9,060 bases of DNA, from contig JAJXTQ010000053.1 in NCBI GenBank assembly GCA_021783685.1, forward strand, positions 1-9,060, written 5' to 3'. This DNA is from Pseudomonadota bacterium. GTDB taxonomy: Bacteria > Pseudomonadota > Gammaproteobacteria > UBA5335. The first letter of the stretch is position 1, and every line of letters begins with the position of its first letter. The notes under the pieces are model-generated. The model saw only the letters and a program-made list of their open reading frames with translations. It was not told the origin of the DNA and made no database searches. Position numbers and translations under genes: made by a program. This document shows, in pieces, positions 1 to 7,546 of the stretch.

Positions 1-1368
1 TGAGGGCCGGGACGACGAGGCTTGCGGCCAGCACCAGCGCCACCAGGCCCGCATAGACCGGCAGCAGCGAGCGGCTCGGCCACACCAGCAGCGCCGGCAG
101 GACGAGCACGGCCAGCAGCAGCCCGACGGCGGCGAGGCGCGGCACCAGACGGCGCGTGCGCGCTTCCAGATCCGAGCGGTTGAGCACCCGGCGCGGCGGC
201 GTGCGCGCGGCCTCCCAGGCCGCCGGCAGCGCGGCGAGGACGCTGCCGCTCAGCCCCAGCAGCACGCCCTTGGCCAGTCCCCACGGGCTGAGCGCGAGCT
301 GGGAAATCTGCAGGGTGTAGTAGATGTCGTTGATGGTGCGCCCCACCAGCCCCACCAGGAACTGGGCCAGCGCCGTGCCGAGCAGCAGGCCCAGCAGCGT
401 GCCCGCCGCGCCCAGCAGCAGGGCTTCGACGAGGATGGCGCGGAACACCTGCGCGCGGGTGACGCCGACGGTGCGCAGCACGCCCAGCAGCGGCCGGCGC
501 TGCACCACCGCGAAGCTCAGGGTGTTGTAGATCAGATAGAGGCCGACCACGAGCGCGAGCAGACTCATCGCCATCAGGTTGAACTCGAAGGCGCGGGTCA
601 TGCCCGCCATCGCGCGCACGCGGCTGCCGGTGGTCTCCACCCGCAAGCCGGGCGGCAGGCGCGCCTGCAGGGTCGCCAGCGCCGCTTCCCCTGCGGCGCC
701 CTCGGGCAGGCGCACGTCGATGCGGCTGATGCGTCCCTGCATGGCCAGCAGCTCCTGCGCCGCGGCGATGTCCATCAGCATCAATCCGGACAGGTCGCGG
801 TCCGCGCCGGGGTCCGGAAGGACGCCCGCCACGGTGACCGTGCCCTGACCCAGCGGCAGGCGCAGGGGCAGCCGGTCGCCGGGCGCAAGATCGAGCGCCT
901 TGGCCGCCTGCGCGGCAATCCAGGCTTGACCGGGCTGCGTCACGCCGCGGATGGCGCCGAGCAGGCCGCCGCCGTCCTCGCCGGGGCCGCCGCCCGCGCG
1001 GCCCATCCGGCCGCGACCGAAGGCGAATTCGGCAGTGCCATCGACCCCCAGCAGACGGAAGCTCTGGCCGGGCCGGTCGGCCACGCTGACGGTGGCCTCG
1101 ATGACGGGAGCCAGCGGCAACGCTACGCCGCCCAGCCGCAGGTCGCGGTAGACCGTTTCGGGCAAGCCCTCGGGACCGGCCAGAATCTGGTGGGTGGCCT
1201 CGCCGACCACGGCCGCCATGGAGGTTTTCAGGGCCAGCCGGGCGCTGGTGCTGGCCAGATCCACGGCGATGACCACACCCACGCCGAGCGCGATGCCGAC
1301 GACGGACAGGAGCGTGAGCCAGCGGTGCCGGATGAGGTGGCGCCAGCCGGCCCGGACGTGGAGCGGGA

Positions 1369-1372
<4 letters not shown>
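1..1372 (-). CDS. FtsX/MacB-type ABC transporter permease, partial (C-terminus off the left edge)
   Basis: Inner-membrane permease subunit of a type VII (mechanotransmission) ABC transporter, the class that includes MacB, LolCE, FtsX and YbbP. The 457 codons visible are open to the edge. A first membrane helix (about residues 18-40) is followed by a large periplasmic domain (about 45-262), then three helices (about 265-290, 310-343, 362-385). This is the FtsX core, with the basic cytoplasmic stretch QRRPLLGVLRTVG after the second helix. Two further hydrophobic stretches (about 411-431, 438-456) suggest the long form with a second half like the first, of roughly 800 residues. A glycine-rich insert (about 119-140) sits in the periplasmic domain. 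The start is ATG at 1372, overlapping the ATPase stop as ATGA with no Shine-Dalgarno of its own, so translation is probably coupled. The substrate is unknown; lipids, lipoproteins or peptides are all possible for this class. Confidence 0.9.
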
Positions 1373-2056
<684 letters not shown>

Positions 2057-2070
<14 letters not shown>

Positions 2071-2566
2071 CCAGTCGCTCCAGATCGACCTGGCCCGTGT
2101 AGCTGAAGGGAATCGGCGGCAGCCACGGCAGGGCCAGCTCGATTTCGCCCGTGATGCGGTATTCCAGCGTGGGGCGCGGCGCGAGGAGCGCGCCGACCAG
2201 CGAGCCGGCCAGCTTCAGCATCGAAAGGCGCACATCGACGTCGAAGCTGGTCGCATCGCGCGCGGGGATGCGGAAGGGTTCGGCGGTCTGGCCCTTGGCG
2301 AAACGCTGGCCGGACATTTCCACCCGGTAGCGGAAGGCGCGCACGCCCAGTGCGATGCGGTTGGGGTTGTGCAGGCGGATGGCGAGCTGGCCGCGCTGCT
2401 CCATCAGGCTCATCTGCCGCAGTTTCAGGCCGGTGACCGAGATCTCCGGCGTCTTGACCCAGCGGCGCAGCAGCCGGACGGCCCGCTGCCTGAGTCGGGC
2501 GCGCAGGCCGGGACGTACCGGCGCCGGCGCGGCGGGGGGATGGGTTTCATCGTGTTCCAGATCCAT
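2057..2566 (-). CDS. WHy/LEA_2-domain protein without signal peptide
   Basis: Protein of 169 residues belonging to the LEA14/WHy (LEA_2) family, small beta-sandwich proteins linked to desiccation and stress tolerance in plants and some bacteria. The domain spans about residues 42-163, carries the family NPN motif at 67-69 (LAIRLHNPNR) and ends in a GEIELALPW...YTGQVDL strand pattern. It is clearly paralogous to the lipoprotein encoded just upstream: both share LR..(R/S)(M/L)(V/M)E, NPN, a (F/V)RY(R/K)(V/I) strand, a (R/T)(I/V)PAR strand and (Y)(R/E)I(T/S)GE(I/V)E. There is no signal peptide or lipobox. Instead the N-terminus is acidic and proline-rich, followed by a strongly basic helix, LRARLRQRAVRLLRRW (21-36), that could lie on a membrane surface. 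The start is ATG at 2566, nine bases after AAGGAGG; the longer reading from TTG at 2590 would run through that site. The next gene begins inside its 3' end. It was probably a tandem duplicate that took on a cytoplasmic role; its function with the transporter is unknown. Confidence 0.82.
2078..2081 (-). promoter_or_regulatory. Ribosome binding site deciding the GTG start of the ABC ATPase
   Basis: GGAG on the minus strand, seven bases before GTG at 2070 and inside the end of the preceding LEA_2 gene. It favours the GTG over the ATG at 2052. Confidence 0.6.
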
Positions 2567-2575
2567 CTGGAAGAT

Positions 2576-2582
2576 CCTCCTT
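2576..2582 (-). promoter_or_regulatory. Strong ribosome binding site of the non-secreted LEA_2 gene
   Basis: AAGGAGG on the minus strand, nine bases before ATG at 2566. It lies downstream of an in-frame TTG at 2590, so it rules that TTG out as the start. Confidence 0.8.
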
Positions 2583-2606
2583 GAAAACAAATCCCGAGAT
2601 GGGGAC

Positions 2607-3086
2607 TCAGCGCGCCCGGTTCAAGGCCACCTCGCCCTTGCGGGCAAACGGGAAAGGCCCGGTCATGGGCAGGTTGGGTTCCACCTCGCCGCTGATCTCG
2701 TAGTCCACCCGGCCGTTGAAGTTGGTGAGCATGTTGGCGGCCTGGCCCGCCAGCTCCAGCACGTTGGTGCGGACCTGCAGCCGGATGTCGGTGTCGCCTC
2801 GGGCGGGCACCGTGAAGGCCTCGTCGGTTTCGCCTTCGGCCACGTTCAGCCCGGCCAGCGCGATCTTGTAGCGCACCGCCTTGACCGGCAGCGGCACCGG
2901 ATTGGGATTAGCGACATTCAGCACCAGTTGGGTGCGCTGGGTCAGCAGGCCCATTTCCACCATGCGGACTTCACGCAGGCTGAGCGAGGGGCGTTCCAGC
3001 GTCCGTTCGACCAGCGTGCGGCAGCCGGCCGCCGTCAGGGTGAGGATGGCCAGAAGAACGAGGGCAAGCCGACGATTCAGATACAT
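2607..3086 (-). CDS. WHy/LEA_2-domain lipoprotein
   Basis: Lipoprotein of 159 residues. From ATG at 3086 the N-terminus is a compact lipoprotein signal: basic MYLNRR, hydrophobic LALVLLAILTLT, then AAGC with the lipidated cysteine at residue 22. The residue after the cysteine is Arg rather than Asp, so under the Lol rule it should go to the outer membrane. The mature part is one WHy/LEA_2 domain (about 35-157) with NPN at 60-62 in VLNVANPNPVPLP, and is paralogous to the next gene. A longer reading from TTG at 3113 would place nine residues with two arginines before the signal and has no good ribosome site, so ATG 3086 is preferred. It is the first gene of the leftward operon, 40 bases before the second LEA_2 gene. 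It may act as the periplasmic partner of the ABC transporter, but that rests on context alone. Confidence 0.85.
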   Translation of the reverse strand: MYLNRRLALVLLAILTLTAAGCRTLVERTLERPSLSLREVRMVEMGLLTQRTQLVLNVANPNPVPLPVKAVRYKIALAGLNVAEGETDEAFTVPARGDTDIRLQVRTNVLELAGQAANMLTNFNGRVDYEISGEVEPNLPMTGPFPFARKGEVALNRAR

Positions 3087-3131
3087 GGCGCGCGTCCGGG
3101 GTGAGGCAGGCAAGGCCGATCATCTTATCGT

Positions 3132-3149
3132 ATCCGCACAGATCCGCAC
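3132..3149. repeat. Tandem direct repeat ATCCGCAC, 10-base period
   Basis: ATCCGCAC occurs at 3132-3139 and again at 3142-3149, one DNA turn apart. It lies 46-63 bases upstream of the lipoprotein ATG and immediately upstream of the possible -10 box TACGAT. The spacing would suit a regulator binding two half sites on one face of the helix. It may also be chance. Confidence 0.35.
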
Positions 3150-3319
3150 CGACGGCCCGGTGCACGGCGCGCGGCGAACCGCATCCCCGCGCGGGCGGCT
3201 CGGCATGCTGGTTCCGGCAGCGTCGAGAGCCCATCGACGCCCGATCCGAGCATGGAAAAAAGTCGGCTTCCCGTGCATGATGGGCGGCGTGAAAAACTGA
3301 GCTTTCACACGCAATTCCC

Positions 3320-3364
3320 CGATCGATGGAACTTGCCGGCACGACCGCCGGTCCCTTTCGATCG
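3320..3364. repeat. Nested inverted repeat in the opgG leader
   Basis: The outer arms CGATCGA (3320-3326) and TCGATCG (3358-3364) are perfect complements. They enclose an inner stem CCGGC (3336-3340) / GCCGG (3347-3351) with a six-base loop. The structure ends 48 bases before the opgG ATG, so it would lie in the promoter or the 5' leader. The right arm is not followed by a run of T, so it is not a standard terminator. An operator or an RNA hairpin is possible. Confidence 0.4.
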
Positions 3365-3412
3365 TGCCCCGATCTGTCCCGTTCCCCGTCCCCACGCTTC
3401 TGGAAGCCGCTC

Positions 3413-4966
3413 ATGCAAGACGCCCGACTCCACAATCGCCGCGCCCGACCGCTCTGGCGCCGCCTCCTGCTCAGCCTGATGATGACGGCGGCCTTCGACA
3501 GCACGACGGCTTTTGCCGGCCAGTTCTTCGGCTTCGAACATGCGGTGGAGATCGCGCGGCGGCGGGTGACGCAGCCCTACGCGGAGCTGCCGTCGAACGT
3601 GCCCCGGCCCCTGAGCGAGCTGGATTTCCAGAATTATTACGGCCGCATCCACTATCGCCCGGAGAAGGCGCTGTGGGCGGATGCCGGGCTGCCGTTCCAG
3701 GCGCAGTTGTTTCACCCCGGCCACTACTTCACCCGGCTGGTGAAGGTGAACGTCATCGACGAAAAGGGTGTGCGGCAACTGCCCTTCGACCGCGAGCTGT
3801 TCCAGTACCTCGACCCGGTGTTGCGCGATGCCGTGCCGCCGGCCTTCGGCTATGCCGGCGTCCGCATTCACAGCCCTCTGAACGTGGCGGGACGGTACGA
3901 CGATCTCATCGCCTTTCTGGGCGGCACGTATTTCCGCGCACTCGGCAAGGGCCAGCATTACGGCTTGTCGGCCCGGGGCGTGGCGCTCGACACCGCCGAA
4001 GCGGGCGGCGAGGAATTCCCGCACTTCACCGAGTTCTGGCTGGTCAAGCCGGCGGTCGGGGCGGAAACCGTGGAGGTGTTCGCCCTGTCCGAGAGCCGGC
4101 GCATGGTCGGCGCCCATCGTTTCGTGGTCCGCCCGGGCGACACCACGCTGGTCGATTGCGAGGTGGCGCTGTTTTTCCGCGGCGCGGTCGGCAAGGTCGG
4201 TGTTGCGCCGCTGACCAGCATGTTCTTCTATGGCGAGAACACCGCTCGTGACCGTCAGCCGGGCGGCGCCGCCTTCTATCCGGAGGTACACGATTCCGAC
4301 GGGCTGTCGATCCTGACCAGCGGCGGCGAGTGGATCTACCGGCCGCTCACCAATCCCCAGCGGCTGCTGGTGAGCTCTTTCGGCACGCAGTCGCCGCGCG
4401 GCTTCGGCCTCGCGCAGCGCGATCGCGATTTCGCCAGCTACCGCGATCTCCGGCATGAATACGAGCGGCGGCCCAGCCTGTGGGTCGAGCCGCTCGATGA
4501 CTGGGGCAAGGGCCGGGTGGAACTGGTGCAGATCCCGACCGATGCCGACCAGAACGACAACATCGTCGCCTACTGGGTGCCGGATCGTGCGCCGGCTGCC
4601 GGCGATCAGGTGCGGATGCGCTACCGGCTGCACTGGTTCATCGACCCGGCCGCCTTCCACCCCACCGGCATCGCCTCCGACACCCGGATGCGCACGCTGT
4701 CCAACGGCGGGCGCCGCTTCATCGTCGCTTTCACCGGCCCGGCGCTGGCGGCGCTCGATGTCAATGCCCGTCCGGAAGCGGTGGTGACGGTGGGCGACGG
4801 CCGCGGCGTCTCCGACCTGCAAGTGCGCCGGAACCCGTATGATGGCGGCTGGTGGGTCGAGTTCACGGTCCCGTCCGGTGGCAACGCGCCGCTCGAGTTG
4901 CGCGCCTACGTCAAGAACGGCAACGACTTTCTGACCGAGACGTGGAGCTATCTGCTGGAGCCTTGA
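3413..4966 (+). CDS. opgG: Glucans biosynthesis protein G (periplasmic glucan modification/release)
   Basis: Periplasmic protein of the MdoG/OpgG family, needed for osmoregulated periplasmic glucans. It acts on the linear beta-1,2-glucan made by OpgH, and recent work places OpgG/OpgD in a glucan hydrolase family. At 517 residues it is close to E. coli OpgG (511). Residues 1-35 form a signal peptide: basic n-region with RR and WRR, hydrophobic LLLSLMMTAAF, cleavage after AFA before GQFFGFEHA. The body matches the family throughout, for example YGRIHYRPEKALW, YFRALGKGQHYGLSARG, EEFPHFTEFWL, the Y(R)DLRHEYERRPSLWVEP block, GKGRVELVQIPT, NDNIVAYWVP and a final ETWSYLLEP. The start is ATG at 3413, with GGAA seven bases upstream; an ATG at 3326 would add 29 residues before the signal and has no ribosome site. 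Its TGA shares a base with the ATG of the next ORF, and opgH follows, so the three form one operon. Confidence 0.95.
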   Translation: MQDARLHNRRARPLWRRLLLSLMMTAAFDSTTAFAGQFFGFEHAVEIARRRVTQPYAELPSNVPRPLSELDFQNYYGRIHYRPEKALWADAGLPFQAQLFHPGHYFTRLVKVNVIDEKGVRQLPFDRELFQYLDPVLRDAVPPAFGYAGVRIHSPLNVAGRYDDLIAFLGGTYFRALGKGQHYGLSARGVALDTAEAGGEEFPHFTEFWLVKPAVGAETVEVFALSESRRMVGAHRFVVRPGDTTLVDCEVALFFRGAVGKVGVAPLTSMFFYGENTARDRQPGGAAFYPEVHDSDGLSILTSGGEWIYRPLTNPQRLLVSSFGTQSPRGFGLAQRDRDFASYRDLRHEYERRPSLWVEPLDDWGKGRVELVQIPTDADQNDNIVAYWVPDRAPAAGDQVRMRYRLHWFIDPAAFHPTGIASDTRMRTLSNGGRRFIVAFTGPALAALDVNARPEAVVTVGDGRGVSDLQVRRNPYDGGWWVEFTVPSGGNAPLELRAYVKNGNDFLTETWSYLLEP

Positions 4967-5334
4967 TGGTGAGTGAGCCTGTGCGCTTCGAACACTGGTC
5001 CCCGACGCTCGAGGCTGGCCTGCGACGCTATCTGATGGCGACGTCCGTGCCCGCGAGCGAACACGCCGGGCTCTTGACGGGCGTGGCCCTGACGCTGGGG
5101 TCGCCGGTCGCGCCTGGCCCGGACGCCGCGCTCCCGCTGCTGGTCCAGGCGGTGCAGACCTGGCTCGCCGCGCACCACCGCGTGCCGATCGACATGCCGG
5201 CCATCCACCGCGGCGCGATGTTGTCGCCCTCGCTCGAGCCTCTGCCGTGGGGTGCTCTGTTGCGCGAGGCGGCGCCTGGCCGGGAGGAGACGGCTGCCGC
5301 CACCGCCGACGCGACGATCCGGAATCGCTCATGA
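4966..5334 (+). CDS. Small ORF between opgG and opgH; probable detached N-terminal domain of OpgH
   Basis: A 122-residue protein with no signal peptide or membrane helix, so probably cytoplasmic. The start ATG (4966) overlaps the opgG stop as TGATG and has GGAG five bases upstream. Its end overlaps opgH as ATGA. Two stretches resemble, in the same order, the N-terminal cytoplasmic region of E. coli OpgH as I recall it: RYLMATSVPASEHAGLL (21-37) against EYIDAMPIAASEKAALP, and MPAIHRGAML...LPWGALLRE (77-101) against MPEAKRSSMF...NPVGRFWDR. The OpgH encoded next lacks exactly this region, and the two products together (122 + 698 residues) nearly match E. coli OpgH (847). I infer a split gene. 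A single indel separating one reading frame into two is the alternative, since the OpgH frame is open upstream to at least 5247. The individual ribosome sites favour a real split. The tail, rich in Ala, Thr and Asp, looks like linker. Confidence 0.7.
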   Translation: MVSEPVRFEHWSPTLEAGLRRYLMATSVPASEHAGLLTGVALTLGSPVAPGPDAALPLLVQAVQTWLAAHHRVPIDMPAIHRGAMLSPSLEPLPWGALLREAAPGREETAAATADATIRNRS

Positions 5335-7427
5335 AACACGCTTCACCGTCCCTGCCGCAGGACGCGACGCTCGGCGACTGGCGCCGGGTGGCGCGCTGGC
5401 GCCGCGTGTTCCTGACCGTCCTGGTGGCGGCGCCCACCCTCCCCGCGGCCTATGTCATGGCGCGCGTGCTGCCGGGGCCGCAGGAATTCTTCCTGCGCCT
5501 GTCGCTGCTGGCCATCTTCATGATCCTGTTCGCCTGGATCGCTATGGGCTTCTGGACCGCGATCTTCGGCTTCATCGCCTTGCTGACCGGCCGCGACCGC
5601 TTCCTGGTGCGCGCCGATCCGGCGCAGCCGCTGTCGCGCGAGGCCCGCACGGCGCTGTTGATGCCGGTCTGCAACGAGGACCCGCAGCGGGTGTTCGCCC
5701 GCCTGCGCGCGACTTGGCTGTCGCTGCAGGCCACGGGGCAGGGGGAGCAGTTCGCTTTCTTCGTGCTCAGCGACACGCGCGAGCCGGACGTGCTGGTCGA
5801 GGAAGAGCGCGCCTGGGCCCAGGCCGTGCGCGAACTCGGCGCCGAAGGGCGCATCCACTACCGCCGCCGCCGCGTCAACCTCAAGCGCAAGAGCGGCAAC
5901 GTGGCCGATTTCTGCCGCCGCTGGGGACGCGATTACCGCTACATGGTGGTGCTCGACGCCGACAGCCTGATGGACGGCGACACGCTGATCCAGCTCGTGC
6001 GGCGCATGGAAGCCCATCCGCGCGTCGGCATCCTGCAGGCCATCCCGCTGATCGTGAACGCCACCACGCCGCTGGCGCGCATGCAGCAGTTCGTGCAGCG
6101 CCTGTGCGGCCCCATGTTCACCGCCGGGCTCAATTTCTGGATGATGGGCCACGCCACCTATTGGGGGCACAACGCCATCATCCGCGTCGCGCCGTTCATG
6201 GCCCGTTGCGGCCTGCCGCGGCTGCCGGGCCCGCCGCCGCTGGGCGGTGACATCCTCAGCCACGATTTCGTCGAGGCGGCCTGCATGGTGCGCGGCGGCT
6301 GGGAAGTGTGGCTGGCCTACGACCTGCAGGGCAGCTACGAGGAAACCCCGCCCACCCTGCTCGATGAGCTGCAGCGCGACCGGCGCTGGTGCCAGGGCAA
6401 CCTGCAACACCTGCGTCTGCTGCGCGCCGGCGGCTTCCATCCCCTGCATCGCGGCATGTTCTTCCACGGCGCCATGGGCTACGTCTCGGCCCTGTTCTGG
6501 TTCGCCTTCCTGTTCCTGGGCACCGTGTTGACGGCCGTGGCCGCGTTCACGGGACACCAGTACTTCACGCCCGGCGGCGGCCTCTTCCCGGTCTGGCCGG
6601 TGGCGCGCACCTCCGAGGCCATCACGCTCATGATCGCCACCCTGGTGATGCTGTTCCTGCCCAAGACGCTGGGCGCGGTGCTCGCCCTCAGCCGCCGCAC
6701 CACCCGCGAGGCCTTCGGCGGGGCCCGGCGGGTCTTTGCCGGTCTGCTGGCCGAGCTGGGTGGCTCGGTGCTCATGGCGCCCATCCGCATGGTGTTCCAC
6801 ACCCGTTTCGTGCTCTATACGCTGCTCGGCCAGAGCGTGCGCTGGGCCGGACAGAACCGCGGCGACGAAGGCACCTCCTGGGGCATGGCGCTGCGCCACC
6901 ACGGCTTCGGCACCCTGCTGGGGCTCACCTGGGCCAGCGTGGCCTGGGCGGTGGAGCCGGTGTTCTTCCTGTGGCTGTCTCCGGTCATGGCGGGTCTGGT
7001 GTTGTCGATCCCGATCTCGGTCTACTCCAGCCGGGCGAACTTGGGCAACCTGCTGCGGCGGCGCGGCCTGTTTCAGGTGCCGGGCGAAAACGAACCGCCG
7101 GCCGTGGTGCGGGCCAGCCGCGAGGAACCGCGCATCGAGCCCGCCGTCGGTTCGGGCTTCCTCGCCGCCGTGGTCGACCCCCAGGTCCATTTCCTGCATT
7201 TGAGTCTGTTGCGCGATCCACGCGGCGTGCGCCGGCCGCGGCGGCCCGATTTGCGCGATCGGGCCTGGGCGCAGGGCCCGACCGCCCTGAACGCCAACGA
7301 GCGCCGCCTCCTGCTGGGGGACAGTGGCAGCCTGAGCTGGCTGCACCGGCAAATCTGGTCCGGCGAGTCCGAGCACGCGACCGCCTGGGGCGTGCCGCCG
7401 CTGAACGCGCTTGCGGCTGCCGCCTGA
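5331..7427 (+). CDS. opgH: Glucans biosynthesis glucosyltransferase H, lacking the N-terminal cytoplasmic region
   Basis: Inner-membrane, processive GT2 glucosyltransferase that polymerises the beta-1,2-glucan backbone from UDP-glucose and passes it to the periplasm. It has 698 residues. Two N-terminal membrane helices (about 25-47 and 55-86, ending GFWTAIFGFIALLTGRDR) precede the cytoplasmic catalytic domain. That domain carries TALLMPVCNED (107-117), RRRRVNLKRKSGN (178-190), the DAD motif at 209-211, HNAIIRV (280-286), HD at 311-312 and RDRRW at 349-353 followed by CQGN. Several C-terminal helices follow (about 381-406, 429-451, 470-500, 525-563). The 20 or so residues before the first helix contrast with about 138 in E. 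coli, where that region also binds FtsZ. The start is ATG at 5331, with GGAA six bases upstream, overlapping the preceding stop as ATGA. The catalytic part looks complete. The 119 bases downstream separate it from a convergent gene. Confidence 0.95.
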   Translation: MKHASPSLPQDATLGDWRRVARWRRVFLTVLVAAPTLPAAYVMARVLPGPQEFFLRLSLLAIFMILFAWIAMGFWTAIFGFIALLTGRDRFLVRADPAQPLSREARTALLMPVCNEDPQRVFARLRATWLSLQATGQGEQFAFFVLSDTREPDVLVEEERAWAQAVRELGAEGRIHYRRRRVNLKRKSGNVADFCRRWGRDYRYMVVLDADSLMDGDTLIQLVRRMEAHPRVGILQAIPLIVNATTPLARMQQFVQRLCGPMFTAGLNFWMMGHATYWGHNAIIRVAPFMARCGLPRLPGPPPLGGDILSHDFVEAACMVRGGWEVWLAYDLQGSYEETPPTLLDELQRDRRWCQGNLQHLRLLRAGGFHPLHRGMFFHGAMGYVSALFWFAFLFLGTVLTAVAAFTGHQYFTPGGGLFPVWPVARTSEAITLMIATLVMLFLPKTLGAVLALSRRTTREAFGGARRVFAGLLAELGGSVLMAPIRMVFHTRFVLYTLLGQSVRWAGQNRGDEGTSWGMALRHHGFGTLLGLTWASVAWAVEPVFFLWLSPVMAGLVLSIPISVYSSRANLGNLLRRRGLFQVPGENEPPAVVRASREEPRIEPAVGSGFLAAVVDPQVHFLHLSLLRDPRGVRRPRRPDLRDRAWAQGPTALNANERRLLLGDSGSLSWLHRQIWSGESEHATAWGVPPLNALAAAA

Positions 7428-7485
7428 CCTCGCGGCGCGGCCTCGACGGCTTGCGCCGGACCCCGTCGGTTGCCCCCTGGGCATC

Positions 7486-7509
7486 CTGAAATCCGGTAAC
7501 CGGAATCAG
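7486..7509. terminator. Hairpin between convergent genes, possible weak terminator
   Basis: A perfect inverted repeat TCCGGT-A-ACCGGA (7492-7504) is flanked by CTGA (7486-7489) and TCAG (7506-7509), giving a bulged stem. It lies between the opgH stop (7427) and the stop of the convergent gene (7547), where a terminator would be expected. There is no T run on either strand, so function is uncertain. Confidence 0.25.
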
Positions 7510-7546
7510 AGGCACGGCCTTGGTCATTCGGTCCCTTGACTCGGCT

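Larger units (their letters stand above)
3087..3412. other. Divergent intergenic region between the LEA_2/ABC operon and opgG
   Basis: No gene is supported here. The region should hold the promoters of both flanking operons. On the minus strand TACGAT (3132 down to 3127) could be a -10 box about 41 bases before the lipoprotein start, but no good -35 box accompanies it. On the plus side, 3252-3320 is less GC-rich than its surroundings (runs such as GGAAAAAAG and GTGAAAAACTGAG), which suits a promoter zone for opgG, although no clear -35/-10 pair was found. It also contains a tandem direct repeat and a nested inverted repeat, listed separately. Confidence 0.55.

Noticed and set aside
3277..3300. 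Seven-codon ORF (MMGGVKN) upstream of opgG as a possible leader peptide
   Set aside because: It has no ribosome site, and its codons hold no regulatory run of one amino acid.
3326..3412. N-terminal extension of OpgG from ATG at 3326
   Set aside because: It would put 29 residues before a clean signal peptide and has no ribosome site; ATG 3413 gives the family length.
3305..5437. 710-residue open frame on the minus strand opposite opgG and the small ORF
   Set aside because: It is antisense to a confidently identified gene, its translation is low-complexity (Arg, Ala, Gly, His) with no family features, and long antisense frames are common in high-GC DNA.
5343..7484. 713-residue open frame on the minus strand opposite opgH
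   Set aside because: It is a shadow of opgH, with composition rich in Gln, His, Gly and Ala and no motif.
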